Source: Hyphomicrobiales bacterium
Lineage (GTDB): Bacteria; Pseudomonadota; Alphaproteobacteria; Rhizobiales; JAJFHB01
Direction: 5' to 3'
Assembly: GCA_021775755.1 (NCBI GenBank)
Contig: JAJFHE010000033.1
Span: 186,001-250,000, forward strand
Length of the DNA: 64,000 bases
Both the position numbers and the translations under genes were made by a program. The notes under the pieces are model-generated. The model was given only the letters and a program-made list of their open reading frames with translations, did no database searches and was not told where the DNA came from. Each line of letters opens with the position of its first letter. The stretch's first letter is position 1. Positions 45,987 to 58,038 of the stretch are shown here, one piece after another.

Positions 45987-46444
45987 ACGTTCAACACACC
46001 CCAAACACCTGAGATCGCGTAACCTATCGGCCCTGCGGCGCATTGCCCAGATCAATCAACGGACCATTCGTCGAACTTGTGCCCTAGGTGCAAATCTGGC
46101 ATCTTGAAGCCGGAAAGGACAGGACTATTGTCCTTTCTCGCCGGCATAATCCCGCAAATGATGCTCCTGTGTCTATTGCGGACGATATGGGGATGCCGGT
46201 AAGAGCGGCGCTGAATCGTGTGGAAAACACGGGCCACAGACCATCGCAGGGAACCGAAATCGGGCGATCATCACGCTTTGAGGTTTCCATTGCAGATGTT
46301 GACGCCGCCTCTCGGCCAGAACCGATGGCAGCCGCGCGCGACGGATCCGACCGGATCGGCCGCACGAGCAGCAACCGGTGCGGCTGAAACCGGCAACATT
46401 CGCGCCTGTTTTGCTGGGCGCTTGAACGGCGAACAAGGGACTGC

Positions 46445-49400
46445 ATGAACGATATGACGCGGCGGCAAGAAAACAACAGCGGGAACGATGCTTCGGCGGG
46501 CGGCTCGAGAGCATTCATGCCTGTGCCATCCTCAGGTCTGCCTCACGTGCAGGGCCTTTACGATCCGCGCCGCGAACATGATGCCTGCGGCATCGGCTTT
46601 GTCGTCAATATTCACAACGTCGCGAGCCGCGGCATCGTTGAAGACGGCATCGCAATCCTCGCCAATCTTGAGCACCGCGGTGCTGTCGGCGCCGACCCGC
46701 TCGCCGGCGACGGTTGCGGTTTGATGGTGCAGTTGCCACACCAGCTTTTCGCCGAAGACGCCGCAAGGCTCGGGTTCGAACTGCCGCAACCTGGGCATTA
46801 TGGCGTTTGCTACATGTTCCTCCCGACCGACGATGTGGCGCGCGCCAAAACCGAGGAAGAGCTCAAGGCTGCGGTCGAGGAAGAAGGCTTGAGCATCATC
46901 GGGTGGCGCGACGTGCCGGTCGATAATTCCGTGCTCGGCCAGACGGTGTTAGCGACCGAGCCCGTGCACCGCCAGGCATTCATCGGTGGGGGTGAGAAGT
47001 TCGAGAATGTCGATGATTTCGAGCGTAAGCTCTATGTCGTGCGCAAGCTCGTCTCAAACCGCGTGCTGGCCCGCGACGACATAGATTTTGCCGAATACTA
47101 CGTCGTCGGCTGCTCCGCCCGAACCATTGTCTATAAGGGCATGGTGCTGGCGCCGAACCTGTCGCGCTATTATCTAGACCTCGCCGACAAGCGCTTTGTA
47201 TCGGCGCTGGCCCTCGTTCACCAGCGCTTCTCAACCAACACCTTCCCGTCCTGGAGCCTCGCGCATCCCTTCCGCTTCACCTGCCACAACGGTGAAATCA
47301 ACACCTTGCGCGGCAACATGAACTGGATGAATGCACGCCACGCCAACATGAGCTCAAACGTCTATGGCGAGGACATGGGCAAGCTGTGGCCGATTTCGTA
47401 TGAGGGCCAGAGCGATTCTGCCTGTTTCGACAACGCCCTGGAACTGCTCTATCAGGGCGGTTACTCGCTGCCGCATGCCATGATGATGCTCATCCCGGAG
47501 GCCTGGCACGGCAACCCGTTGATGGATGAGAATCGGCGGACGTTTTACGAATACCACGCCGCCATCATGGAGCCCTGGGACGGTCCTGCCGCGATCGCCT
47601 TCACCGACGGCAAGCAGATTGGCGCAACGCTCGACCGCAACGGCCTGAGACCGGCACGATATCTGGTGACCGATGACGGCGTCGTCATGCTGGCATCGGA
47701 AATGGGCGTATTGCCGATCGAGGAAAAGCGCATCGTCCAGAAGTGGCGCCTGCAACCGGGCAAGATGCTGCTGATCGATCTGGAAGAAAAGCGCATCGTT
47801 TCCGACAACGAACTGAAAGAACAGCTCGCGACCGCCCTGCCCTATCAAAACTGGCTCGACCGCACCCAGGTCCTGTTACGCGATCTGCCGGATGTGGCCA
47901 TTTCCGCGACCCGTTCCAACACCAGTCTCCTTCACCGCCAGCAGGCCTTTGGCTACACGCAGGAAGATATCAAGTTCCTGATGACGCCGATGGCACAGAC
48001 CGGTCAGGAGGCGATCGGCTCCATGGGCACCGACACGCCCATATCCGCGCTGTCGTCGAAACCGAAACTCCTGCACACCTATTTCAAGCAGCTCTTTGCA
48101 CAGGTGACGAACCCGCCGATCGATCCGATCCGCGAGGAACTCGTAATGTCGCTTGTGTCCTTCATCGGGCCACGCCCCAACCTGCTCGACCTTGAGGGCA
48201 CCTCGACCCATATGCGCCTTGAAGTGCCGCAGCCGATCCTCACCAATGAGGACCTGGAAAAGATCCGCGCCATCGGCGACATCTGGGACAATCCGTTCCA
48301 CACGGTCACATTCGATATCACCTACCGCGCCGACAAGGGCGCGGATAACATGCAGACTGCACTTGATCAGTTGTGCGAGCGTGCTGTGACGTCGGTGCGC
48401 AACGGTTACAACATCATCATTCTGTCAGACCGCATGTGCGGTTCAGAGCGGGTTCCGATCCCCTCGCTCCTTGCAACATCCGCCGTGCACCACCACCTCA
48501 TTCGCGCCGGCCTTCGCACGTCCGTCGGCCTCGTCGTCGAAACCGGTGAAGCGCGCGAAATACACCAGTTCTGCGTTCTTGCAGGATATGGCGCCGAAGC
48601 CATCAATCCCTACCTCGCCTTCGAAACGCTTGAAGACATGCTGCCTCTGCTCGAGGAATCCATGAGCAAGGCGGAGGTTACCAAGCGCTTCATCAAGGCG
48701 GTCAACAAAGGTATTTTGAAGGTCATGTCCAAAATGGGCATTTCGACCTATCAGTCCTATTGCGGCGCCCAGATCTTCGACGCCGTGGGGCTGCGCAGCG
48801 ACTTTGTCGAGAAATACTTTTTCGGCACCAACACCCAGGTTGAAGGTATCGGGCTGCAGGAGATCGCCGAAGAGACGATCCGGCGCCACAATTCGGCCTT
48901 TGGTGGCTCGCCGCTCTACAAATCCGCCCTCGATGTCGGCGGGGAGTACGCTTTCCGCCTGCGCGGTGAACAGCACATGTGGTCACCCACATCGGTTGCC
49001 GATCTGCAGCACGCGGTACGCGGCAACAGTCAGGACAAGTACCGTTCCTTCGCCGCACAGATCAATGAACAAAGCGAACAGCTGATGACCCTGCGCGGTT
49101 TGTTCGAACTGCGCACCGCCGAAGAGATGGGCCGCAAGGCGATCCCTCTGGAAGAAGTCGAGCCGGCGAAAGCCATCGTTAAGCGGTTTTCCACCGGCGC
49201 CATGTCGTTCGGCTCGATCAGCCGCGAAGCGCACACAACGCTCGCCATCGCCATGAACCGCATGGGCGGCAAGTCCAATACCGGCGAAGGCGGCGAGGAG
49301 CCGGACCGTTTCGAGCCGCTGCCGAACGGCGATTCCATGCGCTCCGCGATCAAACAGGTCGCCTCCGGCAGGTTCGGCGTGACGGCGGAATACCTCATCA

Positions 49401-51181
49401 ACGCCGATATGATCCAGATAAAGATGGCGCAGGGAGCAAAGCCCGGTGAAGGCGGCCAGCTGCCCGGCCACAAGGTCGATGCGACCATCGCCAAGGTGCG
49501 CTATTCGACGCCGGGTGTCGGCCTCATCTCGCCGCCACCGCACCACGACATCTATTCCATCGAGGATCTGGCGCAGCTGATTTTCGATCTGAAGAATGTT
49601 AATCCGGCAGCCGATATATCCGTCAAACTCGTATCCGAGGTAGGCGTCGGCACGGTTGCCGCGGGCGTTGCCAAGGCGCGCGCCGATCACGTCACCATCT
49701 CGGGCTTCGAGGGCGGCACCGGCGCCAGCCCCCTGACCTCCATAAAGCACGCCGGCAGCCCCTGGGAAGTGGGGCTTGCGGAAACCCAGCAGACGCTGGT
49801 GATGAACAACCTGCGCGGCCGCATCGCCGTTCAGGTAGATGGCGGCGTGCGCACCGGGCGCGATGTTGTTGTGGGCGCGCTGCTCGGCGCCGACGAGATG
49901 GGATTTGCCACCGCGCCGCTGATTGCGGCGGGTTGCATCATGATGCGCAAATGCCACCTCAACACCTGCCCCGTCGGCGTCGCCACGCAGGACCCGGAGT
50001 TGCGCAAGAAATTTTCCGGTCTGCCCGAGCACATCGTCAACTACTTCTTCTTCGTCGCCGAAGAGGTGCGCGAGTATATGGCGGCACTCGGTTTTGCAAC
50101 ATTCGATGAAATGATCGGCCAGACCGACTGCCTCGACAAGCGCAACGCCATCGGTCACTGGAAAGCACAGGGCCTCGAATTCGCCAGCATCTTCCACAAG
50201 CCCGACGTCGGCGCCGACGTTGCGATTTACAACTGCGAGCGCCAGAGCCATCCGATCGACGACATTCTCGACCGCACGCTGATCGCCGAAGCGGAAGCTG
50301 CACTGGAAAACGCAAAGCCCGTCAAGCTGTCGCTGCCCATCAAGAACACCGACCGCAGCGCCGGCACGATGCTGTCGGGCGAAGTTGCAAAGCGCCACGG
50401 CCACGCTGGCCTGCCGGACGACACAATCTGCGTTTCGCTGGAGGGCACGGCCGGCCAGAGCTTCGGCGCCTTTCTCGCTCACGGAGTGACACTCGATCTT
50501 GTCGGCGAAGCTAACGACTACGTCGGCAAGGGCCTGTCCGGTGGACGGCTCGTCATCAGGCCGCCGGACGACAGCGGCATCGTTCCAGAAGAAAGCATTA
50601 TTGTCGGCAACACTGTGCTCTATGGCGCGATTTCCGGTGAATGCTATTTCCGCGGCGTTGCGGGCGAGCGGTTCGCCGTGCGCAACTCCGGTGCGATTGC
50701 GGTCGTCGAGGGCACCGGCGATCACGGCTGCGAGTACATGACCGGAGGGATTGTCGTCGTCATCGGTCATACCGGGCGCAATTTCGCGGCCGGCATGAGC
50801 GGCGGCGTCGCCTATGTACTCGACGAGGCCGGTGATTTCGAGCGGCGGTGCAATCTTGCTATGGTCGACCTCGAACCGGTCGTCGCGGAAGCTGAAACCC
50901 TTGAGCGTATCGGCCACCAAAGCGATGACCTTGAAAGCCACGGTCTCGTTGACATCGGCAAGGACATGACGCGCCATGACGCGGAGCGCTTGTTCCAGCT
51001 AGTCGAAAATCACAGCCGCTACACTGCCTCAACCCAGGCTAGGAAAATCCTGGAGAACTGGGACGAGTATCTGCCCAGATTCGTCAAGGTCATGCCCGTC
51101 GAATACCGGCGCGCGCTCTTGGAAATGGAGCAAGCGGGAGCCACCGGCGATATGGCTATCGGCATCAGCGGGGGCAAGTAA
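46445..51181 (+). CDS. gltB: Glutamate synthase large subunit
   Basis: [20 protein letters not shown] (N-terminal nucleophile Cys after propeptide); 1578 aa; [22 protein letters not shown]. Confidence 0.98.
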   Translation: MNDMTRRQENNSGNDASAGGSRAFMPVPSSGLPHVQGLYDPRREHDACGIGFVVNIHNVASRGIVEDGIAILANLEHRGAVGADPLAGDGCGLMVQLPHQLFAEDAARLGFELPQPGHYGVCYMFLPTDDVARAKTEEELKAAVEEEGLSIIGWRDVPVDNSVLGQTVLATEPVHRQAFIGGGEKFENVDDFERKLYVVRKLVSNRVLARDDIDFAEYYVVGCSARTIVYKGMVLAPNLSRYYLDLADKRFVSALALVHQRFSTNTFPSWSLAHPFRFTCHNGEINTLRGNMNWMNARHANMSSNVYGEDMGKLWPISYEGQSDSACFDNALELLYQGGYSLPHAMMMLIPEAWHGNPLMDENRRTFYEYHAAIMEPWDGPAAIAFTDGKQIGATLDRNGLRPARYLVTDDGVVMLASEMGVLPIEEKRIVQKWRLQPGKMLLIDLEEKRIVSDNELKEQLATALPYQNWLDRTQVLLRDLPDVAISATRSNTSLLHRQQAFGYTQEDIKFLMTPMAQTGQEAIGSMGTDTPISALSSKPKLLHTYFKQLFAQVTNPPIDPIREELVMSLVSFIGPRPNLLDLEGTSTHMRLEVPQPILTNEDLEKIRAIGDIWDNPFHTVTFDITYRADKGADNMQTALDQLCERAVTSVRNGYNIIILSDRMCGSERVPIPSLLATSAVHHHLIRAGLRTSVGLVVETGEAREIHQFCVLAGYGAEAINPYLAFETLEDMLPLLEESMSKAEVTKRFIKAVNKGILKVMSKMGISTYQSYCGAQIFDAVGLRSDFVEKYFFGTNTQVEGIGLQEIAEETIRRHNSAFGGSPLYKSALDVGGEYAFRLRGEQHMWSPTSVADLQHAVRGNSQDKYRSFAAQINEQSEQLMTLRGLFELRTAEEMGRKAIPLEEVEPAKAIVKRFSTGAMSFGSISREAHTTLAIAMNRMGGKSNTGEGGEEPDRFEPLPNGDSMRSAIKQVASGRFGVTAEYLINADMIQIKMAQGAKPGEGGQLPGHKVDATIAKVRYSTPGVGLISPPPHHDIYSIEDLAQLIFDLKNVNPAADISVKLVSEVGVGTVAAGVAKARADHVTISGFEGGTGASPLTSIKHAGSPWEVGLAETQQTLVMNNLRGRIAVQVDGGVRTGRDVVVGALLGADEMGFATAPLIAAGCIMMRKCHLNTCPVGVATQDPELRKKFSGLPEHIVNYFFFVAEEVREYMAALGFATFDEMIGQTDCLDKRNAIGHWKAQGLEFASIFHKPDVGADVAIYNCERQSHPIDDILDRTLIAEAEAALENAKPVKLSLPIKNTDRSAGTMLSGEVAKRHGHAGLPDDTICVSLEGTAGQSFGAFLAHGVTLDLVGEANDYVGKGLSGGRLVIRPPDDSGIVPEESIIVGNTVLYGAISGECYFRGVAGERFAVRNSGAIAVVEGTGDHGCEYMTGGIVVVIGHTGRNFAAGMSGGVAYVLDEAGDFERRCNLAMVDLEPVVAEAETLERIGHQSDDLESHGLVDIGKDMTRHDAERLFQLVENHSRYTASTQARKILENWDEYLPRFVKVMPVEYRRALLEMEQAGATGDMAIGISGGK

Positions 51182-51183
51182 AC

Positions 51184-52602
51184 ATGGGCAAGATCACCGG
51201 TTTCCTCGAAATCGACCGGCAGGAGCGCCGCTACAAGCCCGCCTCCGACCGACTTCGCAACTTTCGCGAATTCATGATCCCGCTGGAACAGCGCGACGTT
51301 GAGCGCCAGGCGGCGCGCTGCATGGATTGCGGCATCCCCTATTGCCACAGCGGCTGCCCGGTGAATAACCAGATCCCCGACTGGAACGACCTCGTCTACC
51401 GTCAGGACTGGCGTCAGGCATCGGACAACCTGCATTCGACGAATAACTTCCCGGAGTTTACAGGCCGTATTTGCCCCGCGCCCTGCGAGGCCGCATGCAC
51501 TCTCAATATCGACGAAAACCCGGTAACCATCAAAACCATCGAGTGCGCCATCGTCGACCGCGCCTGGGAGGAGGGCTGGCTCTCTCCTGAAATCAACGCC
51601 ACCCGGTCGGGCAGAAAAGTTGCCGTTGTCGGCTCGGGCCCGGCCGGACTTGCTGCCGCACAGCAGCTGGCCCGCGCCGGTCACGATGTCAATCTGTTTG
51701 AAAAGAACGCCAAACCGGGCGGTCTTCTGCGCTACGGCATTCCCGACTTCAAGATGGAAAAGCACCTCATTGACCGGCGTATGCGGCAGATGGAATCCGA
51801 AGGCGTCGTAATCCATTGCAACGTCCATGTCGGCGTCGACAAAACCGTTGCGGATCTGGGAGCAGAACACGATGCAGTGCTGCTGGCGGGCGGTTCCGAA
51901 CATCCCCGTGATCTGCCGATCGACGGCCGCGACCTTGAAGGTGTGCACTACGCCATGGAGTTCCTGCCGCAGCAGAACCGCCGCAACGGCGACGAACCGC
52001 TGGGCGATGTGGAACATATCCTTGCCGGCGGCAAGCATGTGGTTGTCGTCGGCGGCGGCGACACCGGATCTGATTGCATCGGCACATCCTTTCGCCAGGG
52101 CGCTCTGTCCGTCACGCAACTTGAAATCATGCCGCTGCCGCCGGAGCACGAAAACAAGGCGCTGACCTGGCCGCACTGGCCCTTGAAGATGCGCACGTCT
52201 TCCAGCCAGGCGGAAGGCGCTGAACGCGGCTTTTCGGTGATGACGACACACCTTGAAGGCAAAGTCGGACACGTGACCAGGGCGCATTGCATCAAGGTCG
52301 ATGAAAAATTCGAGGAGATCGAAGGCTCCGCATTTACGTTGAAAGCCGATCTCGTGCTGCTGGCCATGGGCTTCGTGCATCCCGTACACGAAGGCATGAT
52401 CACCGATCTTGGCCTCGACCTCGATGCACGCGGCAATGTCAGCGCTAACGAGCTTGACTACCAGACGTCGCGGGAGAAGGTGTTTGCCGCCGGCGACATC
52501 CGCCGCGGCCAGTCTCTGGTTGTGTGGGCAATCCGCGAGGGGCGCCAGGCCGCCCATGCGGTCGACGCCTATCTCATGGGATCATCCGATCTACCCCGAT
52601 GA
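51184..52602 (+). CDS. gltD: Glutamate synthase small subunit
   Basis: [77 protein letters not shown]. Confidence 0.98.
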   Translation: MGKITGFLEIDRQERRYKPASDRLRNFREFMIPLEQRDVERQAARCMDCGIPYCHSGCPVNNQIPDWNDLVYRQDWRQASDNLHSTNNFPEFTGRICPAPCEAACTLNIDENPVTIKTIECAIVDRAWEEGWLSPEINATRSGRKVAVVGSGPAGLAAAQQLARAGHDVNLFEKNAKPGGLLRYGIPDFKMEKHLIDRRMRQMESEGVVIHCNVHVGVDKTVADLGAEHDAVLLAGGSEHPRDLPIDGRDLEGVHYAMEFLPQQNRRNGDEPLGDVEHILAGGKHVVVVGGGDTGSDCIGTSFRQGALSVTQLEIMPLPPEHENKALTWPHWPLKMRTSSSQAEGAERGFSVMTTHLEGKVGHVTRAHCIKVDEKFEEIEGSAFTLKADLVLLAMGFVHPVHEGMITDLGLDLDARGNVSANELDYQTSREKVFAAGDIRRGQSLVVWAIREGRQAAHAVDAYLMGSSDLPR

Positions 52603-52623
52603 CCGGGTGGTATTGCTCTTGAT

Positions 52624-53058
52624 TCAGCCGAATCCGACCAGCTGAAGCACCACCGATGCGGCGAGCAGCACGATGGAGATGACAATCGTGCGCTGTGCGA
52701 ACCATAAGTAGACCTCGCGCAGGATTTCGCCGATGACCCGTTGCGCGACCTCTGCGGGCGGTCGGGCGGCCTTGGCGAGGATGATCCATGTTTCGGTGCG
52801 TTTGTAAGGCCGTGTGCGCGCCCGCAAAGCGCAGTAGCCGAGGACAGCCGTCATAAGCAGGCATAAAACGCCACCGGCGCGCGCGGCCAGTACCGGCTCG
52901 AAGCTCAACCCGAACATGAGGCAGAAGATAGCCAGGCCGGCAAATCCGCTGGCGCGCCCGACAGAAACGAAAGCGGCATTTTCTATCTCGTCCATGAGAG
53001 AACCTCGCATGCCCAACACGAACATTCTGGCGGGCGCCGCGAAACCATGCAAATTCAA
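52624..53058 (-). CDS. Hypothetical multi-TM membrane protein
   Basis: Three to four hydrophobic helices in the 144-aa ORF; conserved-looking coding frame; exact start uncertain (MDEIENAAF is an alternative). Confidence 0.6.
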   Translation of the reverse strand: MNLHGFAAPARMFVLGMRGSLMDEIENAAFVSVGRASGFAGLAIFCLMFGLSFEPVLAARAGGVLCLLMTAVLGYCALRARTRPYKRTETWIILAKAARPPAEVAQRVIGEILREVYLWFAQRTIVISIVLLAASVVLQLVGFG

Positions 53059-53076
53059 GAAAGCTGGAGGTTGAGG

Positions 53077-54261
53077 CTACTGCCGCGGCCAGGAGAAATC
53101 ATCCGCGCGCCCAGGTCGCGACTCAACCACGTTTCCGTCCAGCAGGACACCCGCCGCTACCGTTCCAGGAACAACCGCCGGTGCGTAGCGGCCTGTGCCA
53201 AGCCCGGAAACGGTAACCGTTTGCGCGCCCTGACCGCGTACCGTTGCGTTTAGGCCCGTCGAACCGTCGCCGCCGGGTTCAGTGCGCACGAGGGTGATCT
53301 CCGGTCCAAGATCCACTCTGAGTGCGGCGCCAGATTCGCTGACCTGCCCGAATATCGGAACCGAGGCGACTGTTGAGCGCACCTCTGTGACTTCCGCCGG
53401 TGCCGCCGCCGTACCCTCGCCGACAACCACCGGCTCAAGCTCGCTGAGGCCGCCGGTTTCGGCGGCTTCGACGTCGCGCTCGACAACGGCCATAACGATC
53501 TTCGCCACCTTGTCATTACCGCGCCGCAGGAAGCGGACGCCATCACGGGTGCGCAGCCGATGCTCTTCGCCGTTCACATCGAGCCCGCGGTCGGTATAGG
53601 ACCCGTCGGGGTTCGAAAACGTCTCGCGCACGGGAATGAACCGCATTTGTGCGGTGTTGACCCGCTCACGCTGCACTTCGGTAACCTGACGCACCGCACG
53701 GTCGTAATCGGCACGCGCCATGGGCGGCAGCTCGACCCAGTAAACAGCGGTGCCCGCGGCACGCAGCTGGTCGAGTATGCGGTCGACATATTGTACGTAG
53801 GCCTGACGCCACAGATCCGACCCGAGATTGTAGCGGCCCGCCGGCGTCGACACGCTGCCCGTGTCGTTCGAACCGACGAGGATAATCGCAATATCGACGC
53901 GCTGGCGTTCAAGGATGCGTCCGATTGCGGCGTGCCAGTCATAGCGGTCCGGCCGCGCAAGTCCCGTCCCCGCCTTGCCGCGCGGCAAGATGCGGTACCG
54001 GTCATTGCCATGCACGTAGCGCTTGAGGCCGGCGGCCAGTCCTTCGGAAATCCGGTCGCCGAAAATGAAGACGTTGAACTGCTCCTGCGACCGGCGAATG
54101 TAACTGCCGAACCGGTTCCGTACTGGCTGCCCGGCCGGCTCTTCCGCCGCCACCGCTGGCTCCGCCGAGGTATCCTGCGCCAGCGCAGACTGTTCCGGCA
54201 GCATGGCAGCGAGCGCTACCAGGCAGATGCACACGAGCAGGGTCCAGAACCAATTCATCAT
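53077..54261 (-). CDS. DUF459-type SGNH hydrolase-like periplasmic protein
   Basis: NVFIFGDRISEGLAAGLKRYV (block I region), IAIILVGSNDTGSV, signal peptide at the N-terminus. Confidence 0.78.
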   Translation of the reverse strand: MMNWFWTLLVCICLVALAAMLPEQSALAQDTSAEPAVAAEEPAGQPVRNRFGSYIRRSQEQFNVFIFGDRISEGLAAGLKRYVHGNDRYRILPRGKAGTGLARPDRYDWHAAIGRILERQRVDIAIILVGSNDTGSVSTPAGRYNLGSDLWRQAYVQYVDRILDQLRAAGTAVYWVELPPMARADYDRAVRQVTEVQRERVNTAQMRFIPVRETFSNPDGSYTDRGLDVNGEEHRLRTRDGVRFLRRGNDKVAKIVMAVVERDVEAAETGGLSELEPVVVGEGTAAAPAEVTEVRSTVASVPIFGQVSESGAALRVDLGPEITLVRTEPGGDGSTGLNATVRGQGAQTVTVSGLGTGRYAPAVVPGTVAAGVLLDGNVVESRPGRADDFSWPRQ

Positions 54262-54443
54262 CTAGACGATAAGCCTTCATTCCATAGCTTGCACAGGTGC
54301 GACACCGATTATCTAGCGTGGAACGCCGTCAATGTCACCGCCACTGTCATTCTGCGGATCCCGGGTGGCGATTTTGCGGCGCACACAAGGGCGCCAGCCG
54401 CGCCGGCCGCATAACGGGCGGGATGCCTGCGGACCGCGGCGTA

Positions 54444-55376
54444 TCAATCAGTGGTTATCTCCGCTTCACGCCCGATGATTTGTTCCTTCACGACCTTGTC
54501 CGCAATCAGATCGCGCAGCCATTTGTGCTTCGTAGAGTGATGTGTGCGAGAGGTCCATATCAGGTCGATTTCGAACGGTGCCGCGCAGGGACACACGCAG
54601 ACATGGACATCCTCGCCATAGGACAGAGCAATTCGGCTCGGCACGGTCGCAACGAGGTCGGTGCCCGCTACAACTTCTTGCAGGTTTGCGGGGCTTGGCA
54701 GTGACAAAGTCCGATTGAGCTGCAAGCCCTGTGCGTCAAGTTGGGTCAGATACCCCGAACGCCAGTTACCTCCATAGGTAACCACGGCATGATTGGCGCC
54801 GACGTAAGCCTCTAGCGACAACTCACCCGATGAAAGAGGATTGCTCCGGTCCATAACGCACACATAGTGTTCGCTCATCAGCCGGCGACAAAAAAGCCCG
54901 TTCTCGTCGGGCCTGATCGGTCCGATCAGCATGTCCGCTTCGGCCCGTTTCAACATTGCCGTTCCCTTGGCCGAAGACATCACAAGTTCAAGCGCCACGC
55001 CAGGCGCACGCCGCCGCAGTTCTCGCACGAGCAAGGGTATAATCGTCTGCCGCTCATAGTAGTTGCAGGCGATTGTAAATGTCTCTTTCGTGGTCGAGGG
55101 ATCAAACACCACCGGATCCGCGATGGATTCAAATTGCTCCAGAATCTGAACCGACACGTCGACGATCTCCCGGCACCGATCAGTGGCGGCGATCCCGCCG
55201 CCCTGCCGCACGAACAGCGGATCCCGGAACGCCTTGCGCAACCGGTCAATCGTATAGCTCACGTTGGACTGATTGACGTCCAGCACCTCCGCCGCCACCG
55301 AGAACGAGCCGTGGTCGAACACCAGCCGAAGTGTGCGAAGCGCTGCAAAGTCTGTGGCCAACGGGTTGACTTCCAT
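54444..55376 (-). CDS. LysR-family transcriptional regulator
   Basis: DFAALRTLRLVFDHGSFSVAAEVLDVNQSNVSYTIDRLRKAFRDPLFVRQG; divergent from the P450 gene. Confidence 0.93.
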   Translation of the reverse strand: MEVNPLATDFAALRTLRLVFDHGSFSVAAEVLDVNQSNVSYTIDRLRKAFRDPLFVRQGGGIAATDRCREIVDVSVQILEQFESIADPVVFDPSTTKETFTIACNYYERQTIIPLLVRELRRRAPGVALELVMSSAKGTAMLKRAEADMLIGPIRPDENGLFCRRLMSEHYVCVMDRSNPLSSGELSLEAYVGANHAVVTYGGNWRSGYLTQLDAQGLQLNRTLSLPSPANLQEVVAGTDLVATVPSRIALSYGEDVHVCVCPCAAPFEIDLIWTSRTHHSTKHKWLRDLIADKVVKEQIIGREAEITTD

Positions 55377-55431
55377 TATCTGCGTTTCCTGTATGTGAGC
55401 GGTTCGAGTCTGATGATTGCAAAGCACAAGT

Positions 55432-55446
55432 ATCAATTTAATTGAT
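55432..55446. promoter_or_regulatory. Inverted repeat ATCAAT-TTA-ATTGAT, candidate LysR operator
   Basis: Perfect 6-bp arms in the 161-bp divergent LysR/P450 intergenic region. Confidence 0.45.
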
Positions 55447-55537
55447 TTCAGCAATTAATACCATCGGATTGTCTAATGATTTGCCGAGCATTAAGACATC
55501 CAGGCAGCATGACCACCGCACATATGGGGATCGCCGG

Positions 55538-56713
55538 ATGAACAAGGCTCCAATCGACGAAACGATTACAATCGATCAATTGACGCTGGACCCTTATCCG
55601 GTTTACCGGCGCTTGAGATCCGATGCGCCGGTATTGCGGGTAACATCCGTTGGCCGAACCTTGCTGACCAAAGCAGAAGATACAAGGGCCGTGAAAGACA
55701 ATCCCGAGCTGTTCAGCTCAAACGATCCGGGCACTCCTATGGAACGCGCCTTCAAGGCGCACACGCTGATGCGCAAGGACGGTGCGGATCATATGCGGGA
55801 GCGCCAGGCAATGACGCCTGCGTTTTCGCCGAAGAACTTGAAAACGGTCTGGGCTCCGAAGTATCTGGAGCTCGCCGAGCAATATGTTGGCCAGTTACCG
55901 CGCGGAGAGATCGTCGATCTGTATCCGCTGCTTGCCGGACCTCTTGCAGCATGTTTTCTCGCTCACCTGATGGGAATTCCGCATGCAACAGACGAGGACA
56001 TGCAGCGCTGGTCCCAGATATTGATCGACGGAGCCGGAAACTTTGGCTGGCAGCCCGGGCCGTTTGAGCGCTCAGATACCGCAAACGCGGAAATAGACAC
56101 CTGTATCGAAGCACATGCTCATAATCCGGGGGACAGAGAGGAGCAGTCCGCCCTGTCCGTCATGCTCGCGGCTGACGATCCGCTTCCGATGAGCCAGATC
56201 ATTGCCAATATCAAAATCGCCATTGGCGGCGGCATCAATGAGCCAAGAGACGCCTTGCTGACCATGATTTACGGGCTGCTCACCAATCCGGATCAATTGG
56301 ACGAGATCAAGCGCGCAAACAACTGGGGCGACGCTTTCGAAGAAGGCGTGCGGTGGGTCGCACCAATACAAACGAGTTCACGCCTGGTCATGGCGGACAC
56401 GGAGATCCGCGGCCACTTTATCCCGAAAGGAGATGTCGTCATGACTGTGCAGGCCTCAGCAAATCACGATGAAGAGCTGTTCGACCGGCCTGAACGTTTC
56501 GACGCGTTCCGGGTGAAGAAACCGCATCAGGCCTTTGGCAGCGGGCCGCACCACTGCCTGGGCGCGCATATCTCTCGCCGGTTCGTCGGTCAGATCATAC
56601 TGCCGCTGCTGTTTGATAGCTTTCCAGGCATGGAACTCCCCGACCCGCACGCGGTACGCTGGCGCGGTTTCGGTTTCCGCGGCCCGATCGAACTGCCTGT
56701 TCTCCTGAATTGA
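55538..56713 (+). CDS. Cytochrome P450
   Basis: Heme-Cys motif AFGSGPHHCLGAHISRR; ExxR (EGVR); I-helix region GGGINEPRDALLTM. Confidence 0.95.
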   Translation: MNKAPIDETITIDQLTLDPYPVYRRLRSDAPVLRVTSVGRTLLTKAEDTRAVKDNPELFSSNDPGTPMERAFKAHTLMRKDGADHMRERQAMTPAFSPKNLKTVWAPKYLELAEQYVGQLPRGEIVDLYPLLAGPLAACFLAHLMGIPHATDEDMQRWSQILIDGAGNFGWQPGPFERSDTANAEIDTCIEAHAHNPGDREEQSALSVMLAADDPLPMSQIIANIKIAIGGGINEPRDALLTMIYGLLTNPDQLDEIKRANNWGDAFEEGVRWVAPIQTSSRLVMADTEIRGHFIPKGDVVMTVQASANHDEELFDRPERFDAFRVKKPHQAFGSGPHHCLGAHISRRFVGQIILPLLFDSFPGMELPDPHAVRWRGFGFRGPIELPVLLN

Positions 56714-56881
56714 CGCTCCTTCCCGTGCCTGCTCCGCTTTCGCGGTAATGGCGGAAACGATGGGGCATGTGCAAAAAATTTCACGCAAGTGCGGCGCGAC
56801 AACTGTTTTGCGGCCGCGTTGAAGAGGCTACGCTTCGTCCTGGAATTACCACCCCCCGTGCCGCAGGATCGAGGAAGCCTC

Positions 56882-58021
56882 ATGACCGCCGTTCCACAGT
56901 CAACGGATGCCAGTTCGGAACAGCTCCCTCTTCAGGGCCTGCCCGCGTCCGCCTACACCGGGGCCGACTGGTACGAACGCGAACAGCGCAAACTCTTCGC
57001 CCGCACATGGACGTGCATAGGCACTCTGGACGACGTACCCGCTCCGGGCGATGCGCGGCCAGTTCTCGTGGCGGGACGCGATTTGCTGCTTGTGCGTGAC
57101 GAAAACGGTGAGGTGCACGTTCACAACAATTATTGCCGCCACCGCGGCCATCCGATCCTCAAGGAGCCGGCGAGTGGACTGAAGAGACTGGTGTGCCCCT
57201 ATCACGCCTGGGCCTACGAGTTGGACGGATCATTGAAGCGCGCGCCGCATTTCGGCGGCGTCGGTGAGCATCAGCCCGATGGCGATAGTTCCACCGTGCC
57301 AGGACTGAAGCCTGTGAGGTCCGCCATCTGGCACCGGCTTGTGTTCGTCAACCTGGACGAAAACGCGGTTCCGTTCGACGACTTCATCGCCCCCTTGAAC
57401 GAGCGCTGGAGCGCTTACGATTTCTCTACGCTGCAACGCGGCGCGAGTCGTACTTACCACGTCGCCTGCAACTGGAAGCTCGCCGTTGAAAACTTCATCG
57501 ACTTCTACCACCTGCCGGCCGTCCACAAAGGACTGAACAGCTACTCTGCCATGCAGGATCACTATTTCATCCGCCATGACGGACTGTTTTTCGGCGAGGG
57601 CAACGACCACTACGCGCCAGATGATGCCGCGGCAGGCAAGCTGCCGCCGTTCCCCGGACTGGCACCTGAACTGATGCAAAAGACCGAGGCACTGTGTCTT
57701 GCTCCCAATCTCCTGATCACCGTGTTCAACGATAATCTACGCGCGATTATCGTTGAGCCCATGGGACCTGGAAGGTGCCGCGAACGCATCAACGTTTTCT
57801 TTGTGGGAGACGCTGCGACCGCTCCGGAACTTGAAAGCGTGCGCGAAGCCGCGGTGAGCCGATTTCTGGAATTCAACAACGAAGACATCGAAATCATCGA
57901 AACCCTGCAGTCGGCCTTTGAGGTCAACGGTTACGACGGAGGCTGCTTCTCACCCTATTTCGACCAGAACATCGATCACTTCCAGCGCCTGATAAGCACT
58001 GCCCTGGAAGAGCCCTCATAA
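56882..58021 (+). CDS. Rieske-type aromatic ring-hydroxylating / quaternary-amine oxygenase alpha subunit
   Basis: Rieske CRHRGHPI...CPYHAW; mononuclear iron region NWKLAVENFIDFYHLPAVHKGL. Confidence 0.93.
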   Translation: MTAVPQSTDASSEQLPLQGLPASAYTGADWYEREQRKLFARTWTCIGTLDDVPAPGDARPVLVAGRDLLLVRDENGEVHVHNNYCRHRGHPILKEPASGLKRLVCPYHAWAYELDGSLKRAPHFGGVGEHQPDGDSSTVPGLKPVRSAIWHRLVFVNLDENAVPFDDFIAPLNERWSAYDFSTLQRGASRTYHVACNWKLAVENFIDFYHLPAVHKGLNSYSAMQDHYFIRHDGLFFGEGNDHYAPDDAAAGKLPPFPGLAPELMQKTEALCLAPNLLITVFNDNLRAIIVEPMGPGRCRERINVFFVGDAATAPELESVREAAVSRFLEFNNEDIEIIETLQSAFEVNGYDGGCFSPYFDQNIDHFQRLISTALEEPS

Positions 58022-58038
58022 AATTATGAGCGCAAACC

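Noticed and set aside
48983-50977. 664-aa minus-strand ORF opposite gltB
   Set aside because: Shadow ORF created by GC-rich codon bias; its translation has no recognisable domain and gltB on the + strand is unambiguous.
51019-52557. 512-aa minus-strand ORF opposite gltD
   Set aside because: Antisense shadow of a confidently identified gene; no family motifs.
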